64,000 bases of DNA, taken from positions 8,766,915 through 8,830,914 of the forward strand of contig NC_035448.2 of NCBI RefSeq assembly GCF_002127325.2, written 5' to 3'. The first letter of the stretch is position 1. The number at the start of each line of letters is the position of its first letter. The DNA comes from Helianthus annuus. Taxonomy: Eukaryota; Streptophyta; Magnoliopsida; Asterales; Asteraceae. Positions 48,171 through 58,966 of this stretch are shown here, one piece after another. The translations under genes and the position numbers were made by a program. The notes beneath the pieces were generated by a model, which saw only the letters and a program-made list of their open reading frames with translations, had not been told where the DNA came from and did not search any database.

Positions 48171-50564
48171 TCATTTAAACAGATTCACCCAAGCCTGACG
48201 GTCCTTGGGTGATTTCGAATTCTTGTTCAACAATGGTGGAAAATTTGCATCATCCATTGTTAAACCTGAATTCTCCTTTTTTACCTCAACCAATGGCTCC
48301 TCTGGTTTTAACGAACCAGAATCATTGCCTGAAGGTGGCTTGTCTGACTTTGACCTGTCAGATTCATTGCCGACCATTTTCTTCTTCTTCTTTTCCTCTT
48401 TAGTCCTCAGATTTGTATCTGATGACTCTGTCTTGCTAGACTTTGCAATCGAGGAAGTTGATTCATCAGAACTTTTACTCTTTCTATCCGGTGAACCCGG
48501 GGACAAAATCTTTTCAAGATACTCTCTCGCCTTCTTTCTCTTTTTCCTCAGTCTGTCTTTCTGCCCCTGTGAAAGCTTTACTTTCTTTTCTTGAATTGAC
48601 TGGTTTCGAACTTTACGTTTCAGAACCTTCTGTTCCTGGGGCTTGACTTTGACTGGAATTTTTGCCACTTTCTGAGAATTAACCCTCAATCTTTCACTTG
48701 ATTTCCTTGGGCAATCTCTGGCAATGTGACCTTTGATGTTGCAGTTAAAGCACCTCCTGGTCTCATAACTCCAATATTGGCAGTTAACAGCAATGTGTCC
48801 GTGATATCCACAGTTGTAACACATTCTGTTATCGTACCTATCACCATTTTTAGTCCAAATGCTCAGATCAAAGCATTGTTTGGCTTGGTGATATTCTTTC
48901 CTCAAGTTTGCTGGATTTGGCTTTGAAGCACTTAGATTGGATGATCGATCTGATGACCTTTTACTATCTTTTTGTTTCTGTTCCACTTTCTTCTTCAAAG
49001 GTTTCTGTTTAGAACATTCACCTTTTTCAGTCGATTGTAGAACAGATTTCTGAGATTTTTCTTTTAAATTTAAAACCAATTTTTGTTTTTCAATTTTAAC
49101 ATTTTTATCATCAGATTTTTCATCACAATCTTCAACTTTGACATAGTCAAAGTTTGTGACTTTGTCACTCATTGGAACAGAATTGATTGGTTTTGGACAG
49201 GGAAAATTCAAACTGTCTGATTTAGTCACAAAACCTATCAATTTCTTCTCAAGTTCATCAATTTTGTTCGTCGAATTCTCAGCTTCACTTTCAAGCTGAG
49301 ATATTCTCCCAAAATGAGACTTGATTGTTTTTTCATTATCATTCTTCAAATTTTCAAGAACAGATTTTTCATTCATCAAAACTTTTATCTGTTCCTGAAA
49401 TTTTGATTCATTCGCTTTCAGGTTTTTGTTTTCCAGCTTAATCCAGAAATCCTCATCTTCTGAAGATTTCTTCTTGCTTTCAAACTCTTTTTCCAGCTCT
49501 TTGATTTTCTTTCGAGCACTTTCACCTTCTTTTTCAAGTTTAATAATTTTCTGAAGATGTGAATTGATCAATTTTTGCTTCTCAATGTTGTTTTGGCTGA
49601 AAACATTTCTCCCATCTTCAAGAATTTTCAGTTGATTTTGAAATTCTTTTTCACTTTTTGATTTTTCAATTTCAAAATCTTTAATTTTTTCTTCACAAAC
49701 CTTTTCCTTTTCTTTCAACTTCTTGTTTTCAAATGTCAAACTGTTCAAATTACTTAACAGTTTGTCATTTTCAGCTTTCAACTTCTCACAATTTTCCTGA
49801 ACCATAAGAATCTGTTTAACATCAGCTTGCTTCACATCTTCTAACTTCTTGACTTCCGATGTCAAACTTTCCGCATCCTTCAAGAGTTTGTCATTTTCAG
49901 TCTTGAAGTGGTCACATTTTGAGCATGCTGATGCAGAACTTGAAGATCCAAACTCTACAGATTCTTCAATCTTTGGAGTATCCTTTGTTTCCATCTTGTC
50001 GATTCCTGCACGAAAGAGTTTAACAAAATCAAAAGGATTCATATTATCATCAATATAGCATTTCCTTTTGATATCATATTTCAGAGTACTCTTTGTTGCA
50101 AGAAATACACAAACTCTTCTATTAACTTCAATGAGTACATCCAGCTCCAGTCTATGTAAATTCTTTTCCATCTTGGCTAAAAACTCTTTCTTTTTCCTTT
50201 GTTCCTTGTAAAACTCTCCTCTAACTTCATTAAAGAACTGATATGGAAAAAGCTCTGGAAAGAAATCTTTCTGTTTCAGTTCAACCATAAACTCATCCCA
50301 TTTAGCAGGTACTGCAGTTGTCAGTTTTGATAGATATTCATCATTTGACATCTTAATACCTATTCTTCTCATATTGTCCGTTAAAACTTTAAATCGTGCT
50401 TCCATCTCATTCAAAGTTTCATCCTTTTGACATATGAAAAATTCAAAACTTTTAACCCAAGTGTCCGTACTCACATTTCTATAATCGGTATCCATATTTC
50501 TCATATACCAATTATTAAAATCCTCTAGCATATTGTTTTCTTGTTCATCAAATACCATCGTCAT
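48171..50564 (-). CDS. Retrotransposon gag polyprotein, 797 aa, apparently intact
   Basis: The only long intact frame in the window. The N-terminal 150 residues are helical and Copia-gag-like (UBN2-type), with DTWVKSFEFFICQKDETLNE and LTTAVPAKWDEFMVEL. Residues about 215-450 are Lys/Glu-rich with heptad-like spacing, probably coiled coil. Two CCHC zinc knuckles, CYNCGYHGHIAVNC (about 582-595) and CFNCNIKGHIARDC (about 605-618), should bind RNA. The C-terminal 180 residues are basic, then Ser/Lys/Glu-rich, ending AWVNLFK. No protease or other enzyme domain is fused. It would assemble particles and package element RNA in the cytoplasm. The first ATG (MTMVFDEQ) is used as start; the PBS lies about 630 bp upstream. 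The gag at 6160-10822 is a diverged relative with only one knuckle. Confidence 0.9.
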   Translation of the reverse strand: MTMVFDEQENNMLEDFNNWYMRNMDTDYRNVSTDTWVKSFEFFICQKDETLNEMEARFKVLTDNMRRIGIKMSNDEYLSKLTTAVPAKWDEFMVELKQKDFFPELFPYQFFNEVRGEFYKEQRKKKEFLAKMEKNLHRLELDVLIEVNRRVCVFLATKSTLKYDIKRKCYIDDNMNPFDFVKLFRAGIDKMETKDTPKIEESVEFGSSSSASACSKCDHFKTENDKLLKDAESLTSEVKKLEDVKQADVKQILMVQENCEKLKAENDKLLSNLNSLTFENKKLKEKEKVCEEKIKDFEIEKSKSEKEFQNQLKILEDGRNVFSQNNIEKQKLINSHLQKIIKLEKEGESARKKIKELEKEFESKKKSSEDEDFWIKLENKNLKANESKFQEQIKVLMNEKSVLENLKNDNEKTIKSHFGRISQLESEAENSTNKIDELEKKLIGFVTKSDSLNFPCPKPINSVPMSDKVTNFDYVKVEDCDEKSDDKNVKIEKQKLVLNLKEKSQKSVLQSTEKGECSKQKPLKKKVEQKQKDSKRSSDRSSNLSASKPNPANLRKEYHQAKQCFDLSIWTKNGDRYDNRMCYNCGYHGHIAVNCQYWSYETRRCFNCNIKGHIARDCPRKSSERLRVNSQKVAKIPVKVKPQEQKVLKRKVRNQSIQEKKVKLSQGQKDRLRKKRKKAREYLEKILSPGSPDRKSKSSDESTSSIAKSSKTESSDTNLRTKEEKKKKKMVGNESDRSKSDKPPSGNDSGSLKPEEPLVEVKKENSGLTMDDANFPPLLNKNSKSPKDRQAWVNLFK

Positions 50565-50597
50565 TTTTCACAACAATCCAACAACTGTCTTTAAAGA

Positions 50598-51005
50598 GGT
50601 TCAACCAATGTTCAGATAAGCGAACCGATCGGATGTCGTTGGAGCGGTCCAACTGTATGAGCGATCCGGACGAACCAAATCAGCGATCAGGAAATGTCAC
50701 TAAAAGCAATCCAAACAATGTCCAATCGAGTGGTCCAGTGGTTGTAATATGAGCGGTCCAGAAAAACCTTTGAGCGAACCAGAGGATGTTCGAACGAGCG
50801 GACCAAGAATTATCCGTTCGAGCGGTTCCAGCTATGTTCGAATAAGCGGTTCCAATCGACCGAATGAGCGGTCCAAAGATGTGAAATTTCAAGCGATTCA
50901 GATCACTAGACCGAATAAGCGATCCACAATTTACCAAATGAGCGGTCCACAATTGTGAAATTTCGAGCGGTCCAGACTAGTTCAGAAAAGCGAACACGAT
51001 TCCAA
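50598..51005. repeat. Iterated GAGCGGTCC motif in the leader
   Basis: About seventeen variants of GAGCGGTCCA, GAGCGATCC or AAGCGATCC occur in 400 bp between the gag start and the PBS, spaced about 20-30 bp. The same word recurs about five times in each LTR of this element. Confidence 0.85.
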
Positions 51006-51190
51006 CATCATTTTGACCCACTTTTTCTTCGAAGTTCAACACCAAACTTTCCAGGATTCGTCTCTATACTATCGTGCACAATCCCTGAGATTTTCAGCAA
51101 ATTTTGACCGTTGAAAGTGTCTGAATCAGAAAAAGAAGGTGTAGAAATCAGAATTTTGATCGAAAATCGAGCTAAACGGTAAGAACTCTT

Positions 51191-51210
51191 CCTCCTGAGC
51201 TCTGATACCA
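51191..51210 (-). promoter_or_regulatory. Primer binding site, initiator Met tRNA type
   Basis: Minus-strand TGGTATCAGAGCTCAGGAGG, two bases from the LTR. It differs by one base from the site at 12536-12555 in the related element. Confidence 0.88.
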
Positions 51211-51212
51211 CT

Positions 51213-51692
51213 TGTACGATCGTTTGTCGACCTGACGAGTCGTTCAAAAGAGTGCTTAGACTAATTCAGAGGCGGAATTCATTGAATTAGTCTTCGTAGA
51301 GCTTGATTTCACTACTCAACGTCTCCTGTATTGATAAACTGTCAAATTACAAGCTCTTGGAGACAAACGGGCAGAGCTTCGCCGTTACACCTTGAAAAAA
51401 CACACACATCTGCTACTGCTGGAACCGCTCATATGACCCTATTTATAGGAGTCATGGGTCGCTTATATGGACAAGTCCATATGAGCGATCCAAACACTAA
51501 CCACTCGAGCGATCCAACATCATGTCACTCGAGCGGTCCAGCATCTAAGCCATTCGAGCGATCCTATCATCTAATTGGGTCATATAAGCGATCCTAAGTC
51601 TAATACAAGATTTCTCGTTTACTGTTCACAATACAAACAGCCCTGCCCTAAGACTCGAACGAAGATGTAGTCGACAGACAAATGCACCAACA
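51213..51692 (-). repeat. 5' LTR of the gag-only element
   Basis: Begins TGTACGATCG and ends TGCACCAACA on the plus strand, 480 bp. It pairs with 45645-46121 end to end, with about ten substitutions and several 1-2 bp indels. Confidence 0.92.
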
Positions 51693-54554
51693 ACCAGAGA
51701 GTTAAAAAGGCGTAAGGTTCACAATGGTGTAAAACTAAAATGAGATATACCGGGCTAGGATTCGAGTTACAGGAACAAGGGCCAAACCAACCACCCAAGA
51801 ATGGAATCGTCGAGCGAAAACTCTTGACAACCTCCTGGAAGCATCTTTTCTTTCCACCAGACCTTTCTCCATCAATTAGGAATCTGATGCCGTCACTAAA
51901 CACATTCCTTAAATTGTAGCCATTTTTTGAGTGTTTCTTTTTTGGTGTCTAATTCGCACATATATCACCATTGCTCTTGATTTTTTTGACTGTATACTCT
52001 TAAATGTCAACATATACACGTGTGATTTAGTTTAAGAAGATTTTTCAATGCCGAGAACCTCAATCAGAGAGTTAAAAAGGAGTAAGTTTCACAATGGTGT
52101 AAAACTAAAATGGGATATACCGGGCTAGGATTCGAGTTACAGGAACAAGGGCCAAACCAACCACTCAAGAATGGAATCGTCGAGCGAAAATACTTGACAA
52201 CCTCCTGGAAGCGTCTTTTCTTGCCACGAGACCTTTTTCCATCAATTATGAATCTGATGCCGTCACTAAACACATTCCTTAAAATGTAGCCATTTATTGA
52301 GTGTTTATTTTTTGTTGTCTAATCCGCATGTATATCACCATTGCTCTTGATTTTCTTGACTGTATATCTCTTAAATGTCAACATATACACGTGTGATTTA
52401 GTTTACGAAGATTTTTCAATGCCGAGAACCTCTATCAGAGAGTAAAAAGGCGTAAGGTTCACAATGGTGTAAAACTAAAATGGGATATACCAGGCTAGGA
52501 TTCGAGTAACAGGAACAAGGGCCAAACCAACCACCCAAGAATGGAATCGTCGAGCGAAAACACTTGGCAACCTCCTAGAAGGAGCTTTTCTTGCCACCAA
52601 ACCTTTCTCCACAATTAGGAATCTGATGCCGTCACTAAACACATTCCTTAAATTTTAGCCTTTTTTTGAGTGTTTATTTTTTGGTGTCTAATTCGCATAT
52701 ATATCACCATTGCTCTTGATTTTCTTGACTGTATATGTCATAACTGTCAACATATACACGTGTAATTTAGTTTACGAAGAATTTTCAATGCTGAGAACCT
52801 CAATGAGAGAGTTAAAAAGGCGTAAGGTTCACAATGGTGTAAACTAAAATGGGATATACCGGGCTAGGATTCGAGTTACAGTAACAAGGGCCAAACCAAC
52901 CACCCAAGAATGGAATTTTCGAGCGAAAACTTTTGACAACCTCCTGGTAGCATCTTTTCTTGCCACCAGACCTTTCTCCATCAATTAGGAATCTGACGCC
53001 GTCACTAAACACATTTTTTAAATTGTAGCCATTTTTTGTGTGTTTATTTCTTTGTGTCTAATCCGCATATATATCACCATTGCTCTTGATTTTCTTGACT
53101 GTATATCTCTTAAAACTCAAAATATACATGTGTGATTTAGTGTACCAAGATTTTTCAATGTCGAGAACCTCGATCAGAGAGTAAAAAGGCGTAAGGTTCA
53201 CAATGGTGTAAAACTAAAATGGGATATACCGGGCTAGGATTCGAGTTACAGGAACAAGGGCCAAACCATCCAGCCAAGAACAGAATCGTCGAGCGAAAAC
53301 ACTTGACAACCTCCTAGAAGCAACTTTTCTTGCCACCAGACCTTTCTCCATCAATTAGGAATTTGACGCCGTCTCTAAGCACATTCCTTAAATTCTAGCC
53401 ATTTTTTGAGTGTTTTTTTTTGGTGTCTATTCCGCACATATATCACCATTGCTCTTGATTTTCTTGACTGCATATCTCTTAAATGTCAACATATACACGT
53501 TTGATTTTGTTTACGAATATTTTTCAATGCCGAGAACCACGACCCAAGAATGGAATTGTCTAGCGAAAACACTTGACAACCTCCTAGAAGCAGCTTTTCT
53601 TGCCACCAGACCTTTCTCCATCAATTAGGAATCTGACACCGTCTCTAAACACATTCCTTAAATTCTAGCCATTTCTTGAGTGTTTATTTTTTGGTGTCTA
53701 ATTCGCATATATATCACCATTGCTCTTGATTTTCCTGACTGTATATCTCTTAAATGTCAACATATACACGTGTGATTTAGTTTACGAATATTTTTCAATG
53801 CCGAGAATCTCGATCAGAGAGTAAAAAAGGCATAAGGTTCACAATGGTGTAAAACTAAAATGGGATATACCGGGCAAGTATTCGAGTTACAGGAACAAGG
53901 GCCAAACCAACCACCCAAGAACGGAATCATCGAGCGAAAACACCTGACAACCTCCTGGAAGCAGCTTTTCTTACCACCAGACCTTTCTCCATCAATTAGG
54001 ATTATGACGCCGTCTCTAAACACATTCCTTAAATTGTAGCCGTTTTTTGAGTGTTTATTTTTTCGTGTCTAATCCGCATATATATCACCATTGCTCTTGA
54101 TTTTTCTTACTGTATATCTCTAAAGTGTCAACATATACATGTGTGATTTTGTTTACGGAGATTTTATAATGCTGAGAACCTCAATCAGAGAGTAAAAAAG
54201 GCATAAGGTTCGCAATGGTGTAAAACTAAAATGGGATATACCGGGCTAGGATTCGAGTTATAGAAACAAGGGGCAAACAAACCACCCAAGAATGGAATTG
54301 TCGAGCGAAAACACTTGACAACCTCCTGCAAGCAGCTTTTCTTGCCACCAGACCCGTCTCCATCAATTAGGAATCTGACGCCGTCAGTGAACACATTCCT
54401 TAAATTGTAATCATTTTTTGAGTTTTTATTTTTTCGTGTCTAATCCGCATATATATCACCATTTCTCTTGATTTTCTTGACTGTATATCTCTTAAATGTC
54501 AGCATATAAACGTGTGATTTAGTTTACAAAGATTTTCAAATGCAGAGAAGCTCG

Positions 54555-56854
54555 ATCAGAGAGTAAAAGAGGTGTAAAGTTCACAATGGTGTAAAATTAA
54601 ATAGGATATACCGGGCTAGGATTCGAGTTACAGGAACAAGGGCCAAACCATCCACCCAAGAATGAAATCGTCAAGCGAAAACACTTTACAACCTCCTGGA
54701 AGCAGCTTTTCTTGCCCCCGGACCTTTCTCGATCAATTAGGAGCTTTCTCCATCAACTAGGAATCTGATGCCGTCATTAAACACATTCCTTAAATTGTAG
54801 CCATTTTTTAGTGATTATTTTTTGGTGTCTAATCCGCATATATATCACCATTGCTCTTGATTTTCTTGACTGTATATCTCTTAAATGTCAACATATACAC
54901 GTGTGATTTAGTGTACGAAGATTTTTCAATGCCGAGAACCTCGATCAGAGGGTAAAAAAGGCGTAAGCTTCACAATGGTGTAAAACTAAAATGTGATATA
55001 CCGGGCTAGGGTTCGAGTTACAGTAACAAGGGCCATACCATCCACCCAAGAATGGAATTGTCGAGCGAAAGTACCTGACAACCTCCTAGAAGCAGCTTTT
55101 CTTGCCACCAGACCTTTTTCCATCAATTTGGATTCTGATGCCGTCTCTAAACACATTCCTTAAATTGTAGCCATTTTTGAGTGTTTATTTTTTCGTGTCT
55201 AATCCGCATATATATCCCCATTGCTCTTGATTTTCTTGACTGTATATCTCTTAGATGTCGGTATATACACGTGTGATTTAGTTTACAAAGATTTTTCAAT
55301 GCCGAGAACCTCGATCAGAGAGTAAAAAAGGCCTAAATTCACAATGGTGTAAAACTAAAATTGGATATACCGGGCTAGGATTCGAGTTACAAGAACAAGT
55401 GCTAAACCATCGACCCAAGAATGGAATCGTCGAGCGAAAACACTTGACAACCTCCTGGAAGCAGCTTTTCTTGCCACCAGACCTTTCTCCATCAATTAGG
55501 AGCTTTGTCCATCAATTAGGAATCTGATGCCGTCACTAAACACATTCCTTAAATTGTAGCCATTTTTTGAGTGTTTATTTTTTGGTGTCTAATTCGCATA
55601 TATATCACCATTGCGCTTGATTTTCTTGACTGTATATCTCTTAAATGTCAGCATATAAACGTGTGATTTAGTTTACAAAGATTTTTCAATGCCGAGAAGC
55701 TCGATCAGAGAGTAAAAAAGGCGTAAATTTCACAATGGTGTAAAATTAAATAGGATATACCGGGCTTGGATTCGAGTTAGAGGAACAAGGGCCAAACCAT
55801 CCACCCAAGAATGGAATCGTCGAGCGAAAACACTTTACAACCTCCTGGAAGCAGCTTTTCTTGCCCGCAGACCTTTCTCCATCAATTAGGAGCTTTCTCC
55901 ATCAATTAGGAATCTGATGCCGTCACTAAACACATTTCTTAAATTGTAGTCATTTTTTTAGAGATTATTTTTTGGTGTCTAATCCGCATATATATCACCA
56001 TTGCTCTTGATTTTCTTGACTGTATATCTCTTAAATGTCAACATATACACGTGTGATTTAGTTTACGAAGATTTTTCAATGCCGAGAACCTCGATCAGAG
56101 AGTAAAAAAGGCGTAAGGTTCACAATGGTGTAAAACTAAAATGGGATATACCGGGCTAGGATTAGAGTTATATGAACAAGGGCCAAACCATCCACCCAAG
56201 AATGGAATCGTCGAGCAAAAGCACCTGACAACCTCCTAGAAGCAGATTTTCTTGCCACCAGACCTTTTTCCATCAATTAGGATTCTGACGCCGTCTCTAA
56301 ACACATTCCTTAAATTGTAGCCATTTTTTGAGTGTTTATTTTTTTGTGTCTAATCCGCATATATATCCCCATTGCTCTTGATTTTCTTGACTGTATATCT
56401 CTTAGATGTCAGCATATACACGTGTGATTTAGTTTACAAAGATTTTTCAATGCCGAGAACCTCGATCAGAGAGTAAAAAAGGCCTAAATTCACAATGGTG
56501 TAAAACTAAAATTGGATATACCGGGCTAGGATTCGAGTTACAAGAACAAGTGCTAAACCATCCACCAAAAAATGGAATCGTCGAGCGAAAACACTTGACA
56601 ACCACCTGGAAGCAGCTTTTCTTGCCACCAGACCTTTCTCCATCAATTAGGAGCTTTCTCCATCAATTAGGAATCTGATGTCGTCACTAAACACATTCCT
56701 TATATTGTAGCCATTTTTTTAGTGTTTATTTTTTGGTGTCTAATCCGCATATATATCACCATTGCTCTTGATTTTCTTAACTTTATATCTCTTAAATGTC
56801 AACATATACACGTGTGATTTAGTTTACGAAGATTTTTCAATGCCGAGAACCTCG
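54555..56854. repeat. Three-monomer higher-order repeat, about 1,150 bp
   Basis: Some monomers here are 389-390 bp because a 20-bp word, CTTTCTCCATCAATTAGGAG, is tandemly doubled (about 54737, 55500, 55890 and 56640). Others are 370 bp and instead carry ACCTGACAACCTCCTAGAAG and GCCGTCTCTAAAC (about 55075 and 56225). The 370-390-390 order repeats with a period near 1,150 bp. Confidence 0.75.
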
Positions 56855-58966
56855 ATCAGAGAGTAAAAAAGGCATAAGGTTCACAATGGTGTAAAACTAA
56901 AATGTGATATACCAGGCTAGGATTCGAGTTACAGGAACTAGGGCCAAACCAACCACCCAAGAATGGAAGCGTCGAGCGAAAACACTTGACAACCTTCTGG
57001 AAGCAGCTTTGCTTGCCACCATACCTTTCTCCATCAATTAGTAATCTGATGCCGTCACTAAACACATTCCTTAAATTGTAGCCATTTTTTGAGTGTTTTA
57101 TTTTTTGGTGTCTACTCCTCATATATATCACCATTGCTCCTGATTTTCTTAACTGTATATCTCTAAAGTGTCAACATATACACGTGTGAATGGTGTAATC
57201 ATAGAGTAAAAAAGGCGTAAGGTTCGCAATGGTGTAAAACTAAGATGGGATATACCGGGCAAGGATTCGAGTAAAAGGAACAATGGCCAAACCAACCACC
57301 CAATAATGGAATTGTCGAGCGAAAATACTTGACAACCTCTTGGAAGCAGCTTTTCTTGCCACCAGACCTTTCTCCATCAATTAGTAATCTGATGCCGTCA
57401 CTAAACACATTCCTTAAATTGTAGCCATTTTTTGAGTGTTTATTTTTTGGTGTCTAATCTGCATATATATCACCATTGCTCTTGATTTTCTTGACTGTAT
57501 ATCTCTTAAATGTCAACATATACACGTGTGATTTAGTTTACAATGATTTTTCAATGCCGAGAACCTCGATTAGAGAATAAAAAAGGCGTAAGGTTCACAA
57601 TGGTGTAATGTGATATACCAGGCTATGATTCGAGTTACAGGAACTAGGGCAAACCAACCACCCAAGAATGGAAGCGTCGAGTGAAAACACTTGACAACCT
57701 CCTGGAAGCAGGTTTTCTTGCTACCGGACCTTTCTCCATCAATTAGGAATCTGCTGCCGTCACTAAACTCATTCCTTAAATTGTAGCCATTTTTTGAGTG
57801 TTTATTTTTTGGTGTCTAGTCCGCATATATATCACCAGTGCTCTTGATTTTCTTGATTGTTGATCTCTAAAGTGTCCACATATACACGTGTGATTTGGTT
57901 TACGAAGATTTTTCAATGCCGAGAACCTAAATCAGAGAGTAAAAAAGGCGTAAGGTTCACATTGGTGTAAAACTAAAATGGGATATACCGGGCTAGGATT
58001 CGAGTTATAGGAACAAGGGCCAAACCAACCACCCAAGACTGGAATTGTCGAGCGAAAACACTTGACAACCTCCTGGAAGTAGCTTTTCTTGCCACCAGAC
58101 CTTTCTCCATCAATTAGGAATCTTATGTCGTCACTAAACATATTCCTTTAATTGTAGCCATTTTTGAGTGTTTATTTTTTGGTGTCTAATCTTCAAATAT
58201 ATCACCATTGCTCTTGATTTTCTTGACTGTATATCTCTAAAATGTCAACATATACACGTGTGATTTAGTTTACGAAGATTTTTCAATGCCGAGAACGTCG
58301 ATTAGAGAGTAAAAAAGGCGTAAGGTTCACAATGGTGTAAAACTAAAATGGGATATATCGGTCTCGCATTCGAGTTACATGAACAAGGGCTAAACCAACC
58401 ACCCAAGAAAGGAATCGTCGAGCGAAAACACTTGACAACCTTCTAGAAGCAGCTTTGCTTTCCACCATACCTTTCTCCATCAATTAGTAATCTGATGCCG
58501 TCACTAAACACATTCCTTAAATTGTAGCCATTTTTTGAATGCTTATTTTTTGGTGTCTAATCCGCATATATATCACCATTGCTCCTGATTTTCTTGACTG
58601 TATATCTCTAAAGTGTCAACATATACACGTGTGAATGGTGTAATCAGAGAGTAAAAAAGGTGTAAGGTTCGCAATGGTGTAAAACTAAAATGGGATACAC
58701 CGGGCTCGGATTCGAGTTATAGGAAGAATGGCCAAACCAACCACCCAATAATGGAATTGTCGAGGGAAAATACTTGACAACCTCTTGGAAGCAGCTTTTC
58801 TTGCCACCAGACCATTTCCATCAATTAGGAATCTGATGCCGTCACTAAACACATTCCTTAAATTGTAGCCATTTTTTGAGTGTTAATTTTTTGGTGTCTA
58901 ATCCGCAGATATATCACCATTGCTCTTGATTTTCTTGACTGTATATCTCTAAAATGTCAACATATA
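56855..58966. repeat. Four-monomer repeat of about 1,446 bp, second copy partial
   Basis: The monomers at 56855 and 58301 share CACCATACCTTTCTCC and TTAGTAATCTG. Each is followed by the same deletion, joining ACACGTGTGAATGG to TGTAATCA (about 57185 and 58632). The 1,446-1,450 bp spacing marks one duplicated four-monomer block, cut short by the solo LTR. Confidence 0.75.

Larger units (their letters stand above)
45645..51692 (-). mobile_element. Complete gag-only LTR retrotransposon, 6,048 bp
   Basis: Two LTRs of 477 and 480 bp bound it, with perfect 5-bp duplications ACCAG at 45640-45644 and 51693-51697. On the minus strand the order is LTR, initiator-Met PBS, about 630-bp leader, one gag gene, about 2 kb of non-coding sequence, PPT, LTR. 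There is no protease, integrase, reverse transcriptase or RNase H. It fits the non-autonomous type described in plants as TR-GAG: LTR elements that keep only gag and rely on a relative for enzymes. By eye the LTRs differ at about 10-11 substitutions plus a few small indels, about 96% identity, so it is young compared with its surroundings. It sits inside a satellite monomer. Confidence 0.92.
51693..58966. repeat. Satellite block 2: 370-390-bp monomers, about 19.6 copies
   Basis: The same satellite resumes with the ACCAG duplication. Landmarks (allowing variants) lie near 52063, 52434, 52803, 53173, 53813, 54184, 54555, 54944, 55314, 55704, 56094, 56465, 56855, 57190, 57569, 57931, 58301 and 58640. 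Monomers differ more from one another than in block 1, and the A-B-C-D order is absent. One monomer (53530-53812) has lost about 100 bp, joining ACCACGA to CCCAAGAATGG. The block is cut by a solo LTR at 58966. Confidence 0.95.

Noticed and set aside
48205..48646. Plus-strand frames opposite the intact gag
   Set aside because: They are antisense readings of Ser/Lys/Glu-rich gag; the gag frame on the other strand explains the openness.
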